Under the pieces are notes generated by a model. That model ran no database searches. It was not told where the DNA came from and worked only from the letters and a program-made list of their open reading frames with translations. Below are positions 1-6,507 of a stretch of DNA of 21,819 nucleotides, one piece after another; within the stretch, counting starts at the first letter, position 1; the number at the start of each line of letters is the position of its first letter. The stretch is from IMG/VR virus record IMGVR_UViG_3300037961_005038, positions 1-21,819 of that record, one strand, 5' to 3'. The translations under genes were made by a program, and so were the position numbers. This stretch comes from a virus.

Positions 1-1
1 T

Positions 2-91
2 GAACTGTTAGAGTTAGAAAATGGAGAGAAAGTGAATGAGGTTTATGTCGAAAACCTCGGGGAGTATAAGACAAAAAACAAACGCAAATGA
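2..91 (+). CDS. 3' end of an upstream hypothetical gene (partial)
   Basis: An open frame enters from the left edge and ends at TGA 89-91, giving a 29-residue charged C-terminal tail that ends in a lysine/arginine-rich stretch (KTKNKRK). The stop overlaps the ATG of the next gene as ATGA, the usual sign of translational coupling in a compact phage operon, which supports this frame being coding. The product cannot be identified from so short a piece. Its last part (38-64) carries GAGGTTTATG and CTCGGGGAG, which resemble the inverted repeat at 1881-1911. Confidence 0.6.
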   Translation, partial: ELLELENGEKVNEVYVENLGEYKTKNKRK

Positions 92-825
92 TTCAGATTC
101 GTTGTTATGATCAGGGGCGAGATGATGCTATCATCGAACCAGAAAAGTATCAAAACTTTTATATTGAATATGATCAAATCGTCCCCGATAAAATTGCATC
201 ATACTGTTTTAATTTGTTTAAGACCGATGTAGATAAATTGTATCTACGTTCGAGAAAAGAATTAAAGAGAAAATGCAAACATCGAACTGAATTAACTAAA
301 CTGACTGTGTTACATTCTCAACTGAAAGAACATGGTCGATTTGCTACACCAGTTTTCTTTAATCCGTATTCACGACATTATCATCCCGATAAACCTTGGG
401 CACATGTAGTAGGAAACGGTCGCATGTTAATTTCATCTAACTATGCACCTAATACGCCATTTGACTTTGTTCATTATACAGAAGATTATGGTGATAAAAA
501 TGTTATTGAAAGATTAGTAGATGAGTTAGGTAAGAGACAAGAAAGGAAAGATTATTGCCTAGTGAATTGTTTAATGGATAGAGAGAAAGATGTATATTAC
601 GCTAATACTGTAGAGTTCTATTCTGATGGGAAAGATCATAGTTGCTATAGTCATAATGCAGGGAGTTGGTTAAGAGAAGTCGAGTTACAGTTAGAGTCAG
701 TCAGTGATGCAATCATTGAGTTAATAACAACAATGCCTCGAACATGTGATGATGACTATAGAGCAATCCTCAATGAGATTGTCTCTCTTCCTTATACTCT
801 ACACAGCGAGGTTTTATACACTTAA
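88..825 (+). CDS. hypothetical protein, 245 aa
   Basis: I do not recognise this family. The start ATG overlaps the stop of the preceding gene (ATGA, 88-91), which fixes the start and suggests coupled translation; no Shine-Dalgarno sequence is visible. The protein is soluble-looking, without signal peptide or membrane segments, and rich in Tyr, His, Asp and Arg. A basic patch (residues about 53-66, R/K-rich) precedes a central segment with HYHPDKPW and NPYSRHYH, and a C-terminal acidic helical part follows. Arginine codons are mixed (AGA, CGA, CGT). It is the last gene before a 447-base gene-free stretch, so it probably ends a transcription unit of early or middle phage genes. Function unknown. 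Confidence 0.8.
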   Translation: MIQIRCYDQGRDDAIIEPEKYQNFYIEYDQIVPDKIASYCFNLFKTDVDKLYLRSRKELKRKCKHRTELTKLTVLHSQLKEHGRFATPVFFNPYSRHYHPDKPWAHVVGNGRMLISSNYAPNTPFDFVHYTEDYGDKNVIERLVDELGKRQERKDYCLVNCLMDREKDVYYANTVEFYSDGKDHSCYSHNAGSWLREVELQLESVSDAIIELITTMPRTCDDDYRAILNEIVSLPYTLHSEVLYT

Positions 826-1272
826 GAACGTTCAGAGTTGCTCCGAAGGCACTCCGAATATACTGGGGAGTGTATTTAAGAGATTAAAAATAAATGTATT
901 AAAAAACATATATGCGTGATTTATTTCGTTCGTTAAAATGTGCTGAGGACTAGTGATCTTAGCGCGCACGCTATCACAAACTCGCAAAAAAGTCAAGCAC
1001 ATCGACCAAAAAAAGTCACGAGTCTCGCACATAATTACTCCGAGAATCTCCGAGAGTTGCCATAGCTTACTCATACAATGTACAATGACTCTGTGGAGTT
1101 TCAATCAGTCCCCCTAAGTTGCTCAAATGCCTCAGAGTCCTTATCTACCTACCATAGATGAGTTCTAAAGTCAATAGCTCCGAACCAGTTTAATAACCTG
1201 CACAAGGTATCTGGAAAGACCCTCAGAATCGTGTATCTTATAAGAGTCAAAGGAACACCACTTCTCGACCTC
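826..1272. other. gene-free regulatory stretch
   Basis: No convincing gene is present on either strand; the minus-strand frame at 832-1104 lacks codon character and covers repeat and promoter motifs. The stretch holds CTCCGAA at 841-847 and 851-857, and an inverted repeat CACTCC (850-855)/GGAGTG (867-872) enclosing TATACT (859-864). It also has a tandem pair ACTCCGAGA/TCTCCGAGA (1037-1055), a sigma70-like promoter (1057-1086), and CTCCGAA at 1178-1184. A perfect 7-base inverted repeat GACTCTG (1087-1093)/CAGAGTC (1133-1139) lies just after the promoter and could fold in a leader. Confidence 0.55.
1057..1086 (+). promoter_or_regulatory. sigma70-like promoter for the 1273 gene
   Basis: TTGCCA (1057-1062, five of six matches to TTGACA) and TACAAT (1081-1086, five of six to TATAAT) are separated by 18 bases. 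A second TACAAT lies at 1074-1079. The tandem CTCCGAG pair ends two bases upstream of the -35 box. Transcription would start near 1093, leaving a leader of about 180 bases before the gene at 1273. Known cyanomyovirus early genes use host sigma70-type promoters, which fits. No expression data are available here. Confidence 0.5.
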
Positions 1273-1605
1273 ATGCGTAAGATCGAACAACAGATGAATT
1301 CCGCAATCTCTAACAATGAGAATTGGACATCTGGAAATACTGCGGTTTACTTTAACGAGGAAGATCAGGTGTCTATTGTACGTCTTCACGGTAACAAGAT
1401 TGCGGAGATTGGTGACACTTTCATTCGTCTCTTTGACGGTGGTTATCAGTCAAACACCACTAAATCTCGTCTCAATGCAATTCTCTCAGAACACGGAGAT
1501 TGTGGTGATAAAGTGTTTGCGAAGAACTTCGATTGGTTCGTGCAAATGAACACTGTCCAGGGTCTCACTGTTGTACCTTTCTTCTCTTCAATGCGTCTCG
1601 GTTAA
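1273..1605 (+). CDS. conserved cyanophage-type hypothetical protein, 110 aa
   Basis: I recognise the general pattern from memory as a small protein common in marine cyanophages: N-terminal MRKIEQQMNSAI, then NTAVYF, RLHGNKIAEIGD, and the central signature LFDGGYQSNTTKSRLNAIL, followed by NFDWFV. No function is known to me. The protein is compact and soluble with no signal peptide. The frame can be extended to a GTG at 1231 (124 aa), but the ATG at 1273 matches where the family normally begins; neither start has a clear ribosome binding site. All five arginines use CGT, unlike the AGA-rich structural genes, suggesting host-like codon adaptation or high expression. It is probably transcribed from the promoter at 1057-1086. 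Confidence 0.75.
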   Translation: MRKIEQQMNSAISNNENWTSGNTAVYFNEEDQVSIVRLHGNKIAEIGDTFIRLFDGGYQSNTTKSRLNAILSEHGDCGDKVFAKNFDWFVQMNTVQGLTVVPFFSSMRLG

Positions 1606-1641
1606 TTCTCACAAACTCTCCGAACACTTCGCTACTTTCTC

Positions 1642-1866
1642 ATGACCATTTCTGAACTCGGATCTGCTACCAAACTCGACCTCTTGGTTGCTGATACTCA
1701 AGGACAAATTAAGTACACTGTGCTTAAACCTTCCAAACGAGGTGTGAAAGCATTGAGCGGCAAACGTGCGTGGTCCAATGCTGCTCCTAAGGGTTCATTC
1801 ATGCACGGTTCAGTTGCTGGAACTCCTGGGGTCACTAATAACAACAAATGCAATCAAGTTATGTGA
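1642..1866 (+). CDS. small basic hypothetical protein, 74 aa
   Basis: This short frame follows the preceding gene by 36 bases, and a CTCCGAA motif lies in the gap (1618-1624). The product is basic and low in complexity towards its C-terminus (Gly, Ser, Asn, Lys), with no membrane segment. The middle has a KPSKRGVKALSGKRAW segment that could bind nucleic acid, but this is only a charge argument. Codon use (CTC, GGT, CGT) resembles the neighbouring 1273 gene, which supports it being real. I do not recognise the family. Confidence 0.55.
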   Translation: MTISELGSATKLDLLVADTQGQIKYTVLKPSKRGVKALSGKRAWSNAAPKGSFMHGSVAGTPGVTNNNKCNQVM

Positions 1867-1870
1867 GTAG

Positions 1871-1899
1871 TTGACAGAAACTCTCCGAGGGTTTATGAT
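1871..1899 (+). promoter_or_regulatory. strong sigma70-like promoter with inverted repeat over the -10 region
   Basis: TTGACA (1871-1876) is a perfect -35 box and TATGAT (1894-1899) matches five of six -10 positions, with an ideal 17-base spacer. The -10 box lies in the loop of the inverted repeat at 1881-1911, so any protein binding the repeat would sit on the promoter. Transcription would begin near 1906 and run towards the small genes at 2130 and 2266. Confidence 0.6.
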
Positions 1900-1911
1900 A
1901 CTCTCGGGGAG
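1881..1911. repeat. 11-base inverted repeat (operator-like or hairpin)
   Basis: CTCTCCGAGGG (1881-1891) pairs with CTCTCGGGGAG (1901-1911) across a 9-base loop; nine Watson-Crick and two G-T pairs. No T-run follows, so it is a poor intrinsic terminator on the + strand. Its overlap with the promoter at 1871-1899 makes an operator equally plausible. CTCGGGGAG also occurs at 56-64. Confidence 0.55.
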
Positions 1912-1944
1912 CACTGTTTGAGCAGTTAATTCGCGTTCTTATGT

Positions 1945-1987
1945 GTTAGCGCGTGAGCGCGTAACCCCCGTTTTAAAAAACGCTAAC
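1945..1987. repeat. nested inverted repeat
   Basis: Outer arms GTTAGCG (1945-1951) and CGCTAAC (1981-1987) are perfect complements. Between them are two smaller hairpins: CGCG/CGCG around TGAG (1950-1961) and CGTTTT/AAAACG (1969-1982). These compete with the outer arms for a few bases, so alternative folds are possible. Its role is unknown; a transcript-end or processing structure is possible. Confidence 0.45.
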
Positions 1988-2018
1988 TACCCTAACCTAC
2001 AACGAACCCAAATCGCGA

Positions 2019-2026
2019 TCTAAATA
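2019..2026 (+). promoter_or_regulatory. possible late promoter box
   Basis: TCTAAATA matches T4 TATAAATA at seven of eight positions, about 100 bases upstream of the gene at 2130. The mismatch falls in the normally constant part of the NATAAATA consensus, so this is a weak call. Confidence 0.25.
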
Positions 2027-2129
2027 TCACGAAGGTAAAAAAATTTTGCCCAGAAAAATTCCGAGTGCCAGGGTCCGCTCAAAAAACCTGTTGTCTATAT
2101 AACATTTGAGGATGATTGAAGAGTCTACA

Positions 2130-2279
2130 ATGAAACTAGAACTCGACTTCTATGACAAGGAGGTCCTCGTAGATTGTATAGAGTATCGTCTTCAGAACGA
2201 CTTAGAGTTGATCACTAATGATTCACTCAGAGAAGAGATCGAAGACCTACTTACAATTATCGAAGATGAACTTGTATAA
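2130..2279 (+). CDS. small acidic hypothetical protein, 49 aa
   Basis: This short acidic protein begins MKLELDFYDKEVLVDCIEYR and is mostly predicted helix. As I remember it, many marine cyanophages encode close relatives starting in the same way, with no known function. An in-frame ATG at 2112 would add six residues, but the family-like start is 2130. The final 14 bases overlap the next gene, a compact phage arrangement that suggests coupled expression. The acidic composition (about one third Asp/Glu) would suit a small protein that binds a basic partner, which is speculation. Confidence 0.65.
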   Translation: MKLELDFYDKEVLVDCIEYRLQNDLELITNDSLREEIEDLLTIIEDELV

Positions 2280-2436
2280 TATCTTAGTTGACGGTCACGT
2301 AGTTGCTGAGAATGTAACGAAGTGTGATTTACAACATAAGATCGAGATGGTCAGAGCGGCGTGCAATCTTGAATACGATCTAAGGTTTTCCAAGGTTACT
2401 CACGAACTGATAAATAACCCAGAAACCATTGCATGA
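2266..2436 (+). CDS. small hypothetical protein, 56 aa
   Basis: The start chosen is ATG 2266, which overlaps the end of the 2130 gene by 14 bases in another frame; a start at 2218 would lie wholly within that gene and add 16 residues with little protein character. The product begins MNLYNILVDGHVVAEN, which has the look of a short beta-hairpin followed by a helix (CDLQHKIEMVRAAC). I do not know its function. The two overlapping genes probably form a small unit expressed from the promoter at 1871-1899. Confidence 0.6.
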   Translation: MNLYNILVDGHVVAENVTKCDLQHKIEMVRAACNLEYDLRFSKVTHELINNPETIA

Positions 2437-2457
2437 ATTGATTTGTGGTGGTAGAAT
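2429..2457 (+). promoter_or_regulatory. possible sigma70-like promoter for the glycosyltransferase gene
   Basis: TAGAAT (2452-2457, five of six) has a poor -35 TTGCAT (2429-2434, three of six) at 17 bases. GAATTG (2435-2440) and CAATTC (2468-2473) form a 6-base inverted repeat around the -10 box, and ATTGCAAT (2464-2471) is a palindrome. Confidence 0.3.
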
Positions 2458-2480
2458 AACAACATTGCAATTCTAAATTA

Positions 2481-3233
2481 ATGTCTAAAGGATTTACAAT
2501 TAAAGCGAAAGCTCCTGCTGTCAAAAAGAAAGAAGATGAGTTTGATCTTCAAGCAGCCAAGGAGATGATTAAAGGTAAGAACATTGTGTTCTGTCTTCCT
2601 GGTCGTGGAGTATCTTACATCTATTTGAAGAACTTCGTATCACTGTGTTTTGATATTGTACAGAACGGTGGTAGCATTCAAATTTCTCAGGACTATTCGT
2701 CCATGGTTAACTTTGCACGGTGTAAAGTACTAGGTGCGAATGTTCTCCGTGGTCCGAAGCAGATTCCTTGGGATGGTAAACTGAAATATGATTATCAACT
2801 TTGGATTGACTCTGATATTGTTTTTAACACTGAGTCTTTCTATCGTCTGATTGCAATGGACAAAGATATTGCAGCAGGTTGGTATATGACTGAAGATGGG
2901 AACACCACTTCCGTTGCTCACTGGCTTGAAGAAGATGACTTCAAGAACAACGGTGGTGTGATGAATCATGAAACTGGTGAGACCATGAGCAAACGTCGCA
3001 AACCCTTTACAGTTGACTACACTGGTTTTGGATGGGTTCTGATTAAGAACGGCGTCTTTGAGAACTTGGAGTATCCTTGGTTTGCTCCGAAGATGCAGGT
3101 GTTTGACTCTGGTGAAGTTCAAGACATGTGCGGTGAGGACGTATCTTTCTGTCTTGATGCGAAAGAGAAGGGCTTCGAGATCTGGTGTGATCCGAAGATC
3201 CGTGTGGGTCATGAGAAGACTCGTATTCTTTGA
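2481..3233 (+). CDS. GT-A fold glycosyltransferase-like protein, 250 aa
   Basis: The predicted enzyme transfers a sugar from a nucleotide-sugar donor. A lysine-rich N-terminal tail (residues 1-20) precedes a beta-strand NIVFCLPGRG (34-43), the usual start of a GT-A nucleotide-binding fold. LWIDSD with D110-S111-D112 is the metal-binding DxD motif. The acceptor side shows TGFGWVLIKNGVFE (181-194), then GEDVSFC (218-224) with the likely catalytic acidic pair, and H244 near the C-terminus, an order typical of GT2-like enzymes in phages. Every arginine codon is CGN, none AGA, unlike the structural genes downstream. The acceptor is unknown: it may be phage DNA, a virion protein or a host surface sugar. 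Assignment of fold is fairly firm, substrate is not. Confidence 0.8.
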   Translation: MSKGFTIKAKAPAVKKKEDEFDLQAAKEMIKGKNIVFCLPGRGVSYIYLKNFVSLCFDIVQNGGSIQISQDYSSMVNFARCKVLGANVLRGPKQIPWDGKLKYDYQLWIDSDIVFNTESFYRLIAMDKDIAAGWYMTEDGNTTSVAHWLEEDDFKNNGGVMNHETGETMSKRRKPFTVDYTGFGWVLIKNGVFENLEYPWFAPKMQVFDSGEVQDMCGEDVSFCLDAKEKGFEIWCDPKIRVGHEKTRIL

Positions 3234-3243
3234 TAAAAAAATC

Positions 3244-3261
3244 GGCGCGTTTCGGCGCGTC
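3244..3261. terminator. GC-rich hairpin, terminator-like on the minus strand
   Basis: GGCGCG (3244-3249) pairs with CGCGTC (3256-3261, one G-T pair) around a 6-base loop, 11 bases after the glycosyltransferase stop. Seven A's precede it (3235-3241) and five follow. Read on the minus strand, the hairpin is followed by seven T's, a classical intrinsic terminator; on the + strand the tract is A, so it might rather block or protect the transcript end. No minus-strand gene is visible nearby. Confidence 0.5.
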
Positions 3262-3306
3262 AAAAACCGCAAAAAAATCGCAAACGTATTCTAAGGTATT
3301 TTAATT

Positions 3307-3456
3307 ATGGCAGTTAAGTCGAAAGTGGGTCTGGTGAAAGATGGTTTCATGCCTGGGAAGCCTAAAAAGACTCGTCAAGGATCGAGTCAACACACGAAAC
3401 TTTCAGCAACCTCTCGTAATAGTAAGAAAAAGGCATACAGAGGTCAAGGTCGATAA
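3307..3456 (+). CDS. tiny basic conserved cyanophage-type protein, 49 aa
   Basis: The protein is very basic (Lys/Arg near 30 percent) and begins MAVKSKVGLVKDGFMPGKPK, ending AYRGQGR. I recognise this pattern from memory as a short protein repeated across marine T4-like cyanophages, function unknown. It is likely disordered and could bind nucleic acid or an acidic protein. The stop TAA (3454-3456) lies inside the late promoter box GATAAATA at 3452-3459, so the next unit starts exactly where this gene ends. Confidence 0.7.
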   Translation: MAVKSKVGLVKDGFMPGKPKKTRQGSSQHTKLSATSRNSKKKAYRGQGR

Positions 3457-3459
3457 ATA
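3452..3459 (+). promoter_or_regulatory. T4-type late promoter
   Basis: GATAAATA fits the NATAAATA late box described for T4-like cyanophages (TATAAATA in T4). It lies 27 bases upstream of the ATG at 3486 and would start transcription near 3467, driving the small genes and probably the baseplate genes after them. It needs the phage late sigma factor gp55 and clamp gp45, which are not in this window. Confidence 0.65.
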
Positions 3460-3485
3460 CCTGTAACGTATTTTAAAGGTGTATC

Positions 3486-3629
3486 ATGGGAGCAAAAGGA
3501 CCCAATCCAGGAGATAACCCACCAGCAACTCCTGAAGGTACTTTGGATGCAAAGTATGATGTTGCATCTAATGCAAAGGCACGTTCTCAAACTAAGAAGA
3601 ACACTGCATCACCATTAGCAGCAGGTTGA
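3486..3629 (+). CDS. tiny hypothetical protein, 47 aa
   Basis: The product is rich in Gly, Pro, Asn and Ala, begins MGAKGPNPGDNPP and ends SPLAAG, and is probably unstructured. It sits directly behind a late promoter, which suggests a small virion or assembly-related protein, but no function is known to me. The stop TGA (3627-3629) is three bases before the next ATG, consistent with coupled translation. Its small size makes it easy to miss in automatic annotation. Confidence 0.6.
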   Translation: MGAKGPNPGDNPPATPEGTLDAKYDVASNAKARSQTKKNTASPLAAG

Positions 3630-3632
3630 TTT

Positions 3633-4157
3633 ATGTCTGAACGTGAATCTTATGTCCAGGAATGGATAGAACAAGTTTCTAAAAAACATAAAGAACTTGG
3701 TGGTTTTGCCATTTGTCCATATGCATCTGGATCAGATACCTTAATTAAAGACACTCCGATTGATGATATCGTGCCCGAACCAGGGTATGATGTCATCCTT
3801 TTTATTGTTGAAGATTTTTGGAAACCTGCGAAAATTAGAAAGTGGGTTGCAAAATATAACGAAGAGTATCCACTCTATTGGTTTGTGGAAGACTTAGCGT
3901 GTGAAAATACATACATTAACGGAGTTAAAACAAATAATCCTCAACTTAATTTGATACTGTGTCAATCAAGAAGAAAGATTGCACAAATGCGTAAAAAATT
4001 AGCAAAAACTGACTACTACAATTATTGGAGCGAAGAATATTTGAACGAAGTTTTAGGTGATGACAAGAAATTGATACAAAAAATCAAAAGTCCATGTCCA
4101 TATCAAGCAAAAAAAGAGTTAATTGATGAAGTACTAGACTACGAATCTTCCAAATAG
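3633..4157 (+). CDS. hypothetical protein, 174 aa
   Basis: The start codon lies three bases after the previous stop. An N-terminal helix (YVQEWIEQV) leads to GGFAICPYA (residues 24-32), reminiscent of the W-x-x-x-V...L-CP-F/Y-A opening of DUF1415 proteins, though this is a faint likeness. A beta-strand VILFIVEDFW (54-63) and a K/R-rich helical region follow. Several cysteines (C28, C89, C110, C154) are present but not in a metal-finger spacing. No signal peptide or membrane segment is seen. It precedes gp25 by 37 bases and would be co-expressed with baseplate genes, so a tail-assembly role is possible. Function not identified. Confidence 0.7.
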   Translation: MSERESYVQEWIEQVSKKHKELGGFAICPYASGSDTLIKDTPIDDIVPEPGYDVILFIVEDFWKPAKIRKWVAKYNEEYPLYWFVEDLACENTYINGVKTNNPQLNLILCQSRRKIAQMRKKLAKTDYYNYWSEEYLNEVLGDDKKLIQKIKSPCPYQAKKELIDEVLDYESSK

Positions 4158-4194
4158 TCTTATACATATATTAAGTACCTCTTGTTTGCACTAA

Positions 4195-4635
4195 ATGGCC
4201 TTAGAAATTAGGGACATAGACAATTCTTCATTTAGATACAGGAAGACTTCTCGTAGTTTTAAGGATATTAGCCTTACTTTTGCGAAAAATCCTGTCACAA
4301 ATGATATATTGCCTATTAAAAATGAAGATGCAATCAAGAAGTCGGTGATGAATCTAGTTAAAACTAGATTAGGTGAGCGTTTTTTTAACGATTTATTAGG
4401 TACTAGACTCGAAGACAGTCTTTTTGAGGTAGGAACTTCGTCACTCATCTACTCTTTGGAGAGTGAAATTGCTATTTTATTAGAAAACTTTGAACCAAGG
4501 ATCAACAATACCAAGGTTTTTGGTGAATATCAAGATGAATCCAACGATTTACTCCTTAGAATAACATATGATATTGTTGGATTACCAATTCCAACCCAAG
4601 AAATCGAATTTATCTTAGAACCCACTAGAATCTAA
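4195..4635 (+). CDS. 25: baseplate wedge protein gp25-like
   Basis: The 146-aa protein matches the size of gp25/W-family wedge proteins (about 130-145 aa). These form part of the baseplate wedge core that locks gp6 and the sheath-starting complex in T4-like and P2-like tails. The diagnostic region is KTRLGERFFNDLLGTRLEDS (56-75), which carries the R-x-G-E and LG-x-x-LE-D-x-LF pattern. A helical segment and a C-terminal beta-strand EIEFILEP follow. The stop overlaps the gp6 start as TAATG (4633-4637), so translation of the two partners is coupled, as expected for wedge subunits needed in fixed ratio. No own promoter box is visible just upstream. Confidence 0.93.
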   Translation: MALEIRDIDNSSFRYRKTSRSFKDISLTFAKNPVTNDILPIKNEDAIKKSVMNLVKTRLGERFFNDLLGTRLEDSLFEVGTSSLIYSLESEIAILLENFEPRINNTKVFGEYQDESNDLLLRITYDIVGLPIPTQEIEFILEPTRI

Positions 4636-6506
4636 TGTCCTTCAATCAGTTTACTAACTTAGATTTTAACGATCTAAGGACTCAAATTAAAGACTACCTT
4701 AGATCCAGTAGCGATTTTAGTGATTTTGACTTTGAAGGATCTAATTTTTCGGTCTTAATTGACCTATTAGCGTACAACTCATACATCACTGCGTTCAATA
4801 CGAACATGACAGTGAATGAGGTGTTCCTTGATAGTGCAACATTGAGAGAAAATGTTGTTGCACTCGCTAGAAATATCGGATATACCCCAAGATCAGTCAG
4901 AGCAGCACGTGCTAAAGTGTCTTTTAACGTCATTTTGACCGATAGTACCGACGTTAGAACAGTTACTCTTCAAGCCGGACAAGTTGCACAGGGTGCTTTG
5001 ACTCAAAGTAGCTATATTTACTCGATTCCTGAAGATTATACTGCTCAAGTTGATAGTCAAGGGGAAGCTCTTTTCGGAGATCTTGAAATTTATGAAGGAA
5101 TTTTCGTAAAAAACACTTTTACTGTTGATGCATCTACTCCTAATCAGAGATTTATTCTTCCAAATGCAAATATTGACACTACAACAGTAAGAGTTAAGGT
5201 AAAAACTAACGTAACTGAACAATATAGCGTTTTTGAGAACGTTTTGAACGTTGATGCGAACTCAAGACTGTTTTTATTGCAAGAAATTTCCGATCAAAAG
5301 TATGAAGTTCGTTTTGGTGATGGAATTTTAGGTAAAAAACCAACTCCAGGGTCAATTATTGAAGTTTCTTACATTGTAAGTAACGGTAGAGAAGGAAATG
5401 GAGCTCAAAATTTCACTTTTTCGGGAATTTTGAAGGATAATAACGTAAATCCCATTACAACTGGAATTTCTCTTCTAACAACTATCTCTGCCGCTCAAAA
5501 TGGTGATAATATTGAAGATTTAGACTCCATCAAATATCTGGCACCTCGTGTATACTCCTCACAGCTACGTGCCGTGACTGCCAGTGACTATAAAGGACTC
5601 ATTCCATACATTTACACCAACGTAGACTCTGTAACCGCCTACGGGGGTGAAGAGTTGGATCCACCAGAATACGGAAAAGTCTTTATTTCCATTAAACCTA
5701 GGGGTGCGAATACACTTTCTCAACTTACGAAAGAAGAAATTGAAAGATCTTTAAAACAATACTCAATTGCTGGTATTAAACCAGAATTGATTGATCTCAA
5801 ATATCTTTTTGTTGAATTTGATACCACTGTTTATTATAATAAGAACCAAACTTCTGATGTTTCTGAAATTAGAACAAAAGTACTTAATACATTGACTAAT
5901 TACGCTTCTTCTAGCGATACTAATAACTTTGGTGGAAGAGTTAAGTATTCTAAGATCAATGCATTAGTAGATGATACGGACAGTGCAATTACTTCTAATA
6001 TTACAAAAGTAAAAATGCGTAGAGATGTGTCTCCCGCATTTAATACGTTCTCAACATATGAAATTTGTTTTGGAAATAGAGTTTACGTTAAAAAAGATGG
6101 ATATTCTATCAAATCTTCTGGATTTAAAATATCTGGAGTGAATGATACTCTTTATATGGGTGATATTGCAAATGATGATAGTTCTGGAAGAGTATTCTTC
6201 TTCAAACTAGTTAATAACAATCCATCTATTGTAAAAACTAACGCAGGAACAATTGATTACGTTAAAGGAGAAATTCTTCTTGATGTTGTAAATATAACAT
6301 CTACTGCGTTAAATAATAATGTTATTGAAGTTCAGGCAATTCCTGAGTCGAATGATGTTATTGGATTGAAAGACTTATATCTCCAAATTGACGTTGGCAA
6401 TTCTGTGGTAAATACAGTGGAGGATACTATTACCTCTGGCGAGAATACTGCTGCAACATTGTTTGTACCTACATCTAGTTACCTAAACGGAAAGTTCACA
6501 AGATAA
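4635..6506 (+). CDS. 6: baseplate wedge protein gp6-like (baseplate J family)
   Basis: The 623-aa protein is near the size of T4 gp6 (660 aa), the wedge subunit whose dimers form the iris ring of the baseplate. The N-terminus (FTNLDFNDLRTQIKDYLRSS) is followed by AYNSYITAFNTNMTVNEVFL (48-67), characteristic of gp6/J proteins. RFGDGILGKKP...G...YIVSNGREGNG (about 226-258) is the typical baseplate J signature. The C-terminal third is beta-rich. The position between gp25 and a gp7-like gene is the standard wedge order. A one-base gap separates its stop from the next ATG (6508), suggesting coupled translation. Confidence 0.93.
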   Translation: MSFNQFTNLDFNDLRTQIKDYLRSSSDFSDFDFEGSNFSVLIDLLAYNSYITAFNTNMTVNEVFLDSATLRENVVALARNIGYTPRSVRAARAKVSFNVILTDSTDVRTVTLQAGQVAQGALTQSSYIYSIPEDYTAQVDSQGEALFGDLEIYEGIFVKNTFTVDASTPNQRFILPNANIDTTTVRVKVKTNVTEQYSVFENVLNVDANSRLFLLQEISDQKYEVRFGDGILGKKPTPGSIIEVSYIVSNGREGNGAQNFTFSGILKDNNVNPITTGISLLTTISAAQNGDNIEDLDSIKYLAPRVYSSQLRAVTASDYKGLIPYIYTNVDSVTAYGGEELDPPEYGKVFISIKPRGANTLSQLTKEEIERSLKQYSIAGIKPELIDLKYLFVEFDTTVYYNKNQTSDVSEIRTKVLNTLTNYASSSDTNNFGGRVKYSKINALVDDTDSAITSNITKVKMRRDVSPAFNTFSTYEICFGNRVYVKKDGYSIKSSGFKISGVNDTLYMGDIANDDSSGRVFFFKLVNNNPSIVKTNAGTIDYVKGEILLDVVNITSTALNNNVIEVQAIPESNDVIGLKDLYLQIDVGNSVVNTVEDTITSGENTAATLFVPTSSYLNGKFTR

Positions 6507-6507
6507 A

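Larger units (their letters stand above)
841..2065. repeat. cluster of CTCCGA-type motifs
   Basis: CTCCGA, followed by A or G, occurs at 841, 852, 1038, 1049, 1178, 1618 and 1883, and TTCCGAG at 2059. Elsewhere in the window I noticed CTCCGA only in coding sequence, about four times in 19 kb (near 3754, 8113, 9460, 10156). The cluster coincides with the gene-free stretches and the sigma70-like promoters. Confidence 0.5.
1867..2129. other. gene-free regulatory stretch before the 2130 gene
   Basis: Besides the promoter and inverted repeat at 1871-1911, this stretch holds a nested inverted repeat (1945-1987), an 8-base palindrome ATCGCGAT (2012-2019), a late-promoter-like TCTAAATA (2019-2026), and a TTCCGAG motif (2059-2065). 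No gene is supported on either strand. Confidence 0.5.

Noticed and set aside
893-904. Partial late box AAATAAATG near 887-895
   Set aside because: It lacks the ATAAATA core and no gene follows closely.
832-1104. 90-aa frame on the minus strand in a gene-free stretch
   Set aside because: No recognisable domain, no start signal, opposite to all neighbours, and it lies over the repeat motifs and a promoter.
1881-1911. Simple intrinsic terminator for the 1642 gene
   Set aside because: The hairpin is not followed by a T-run and overlaps a near-consensus promoter, so an operator-like role fits at least as well.
826-2129. tRNA genes in the gene-free stretches
   Set aside because: No T-arm (GGTTCGA-type) with matching acceptor stem was found.
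2730-3272. 180-aa minus-strand frame
   Set aside because: It is the shadow of the glycosyltransferase gene, whose DxD and ED motifs support the + strand reading.
4158-4194. Late promoter directly before gp25
   Set aside because: The gap is AT-rich (ATACATATATTAAG) but contains no NATAAATA box.
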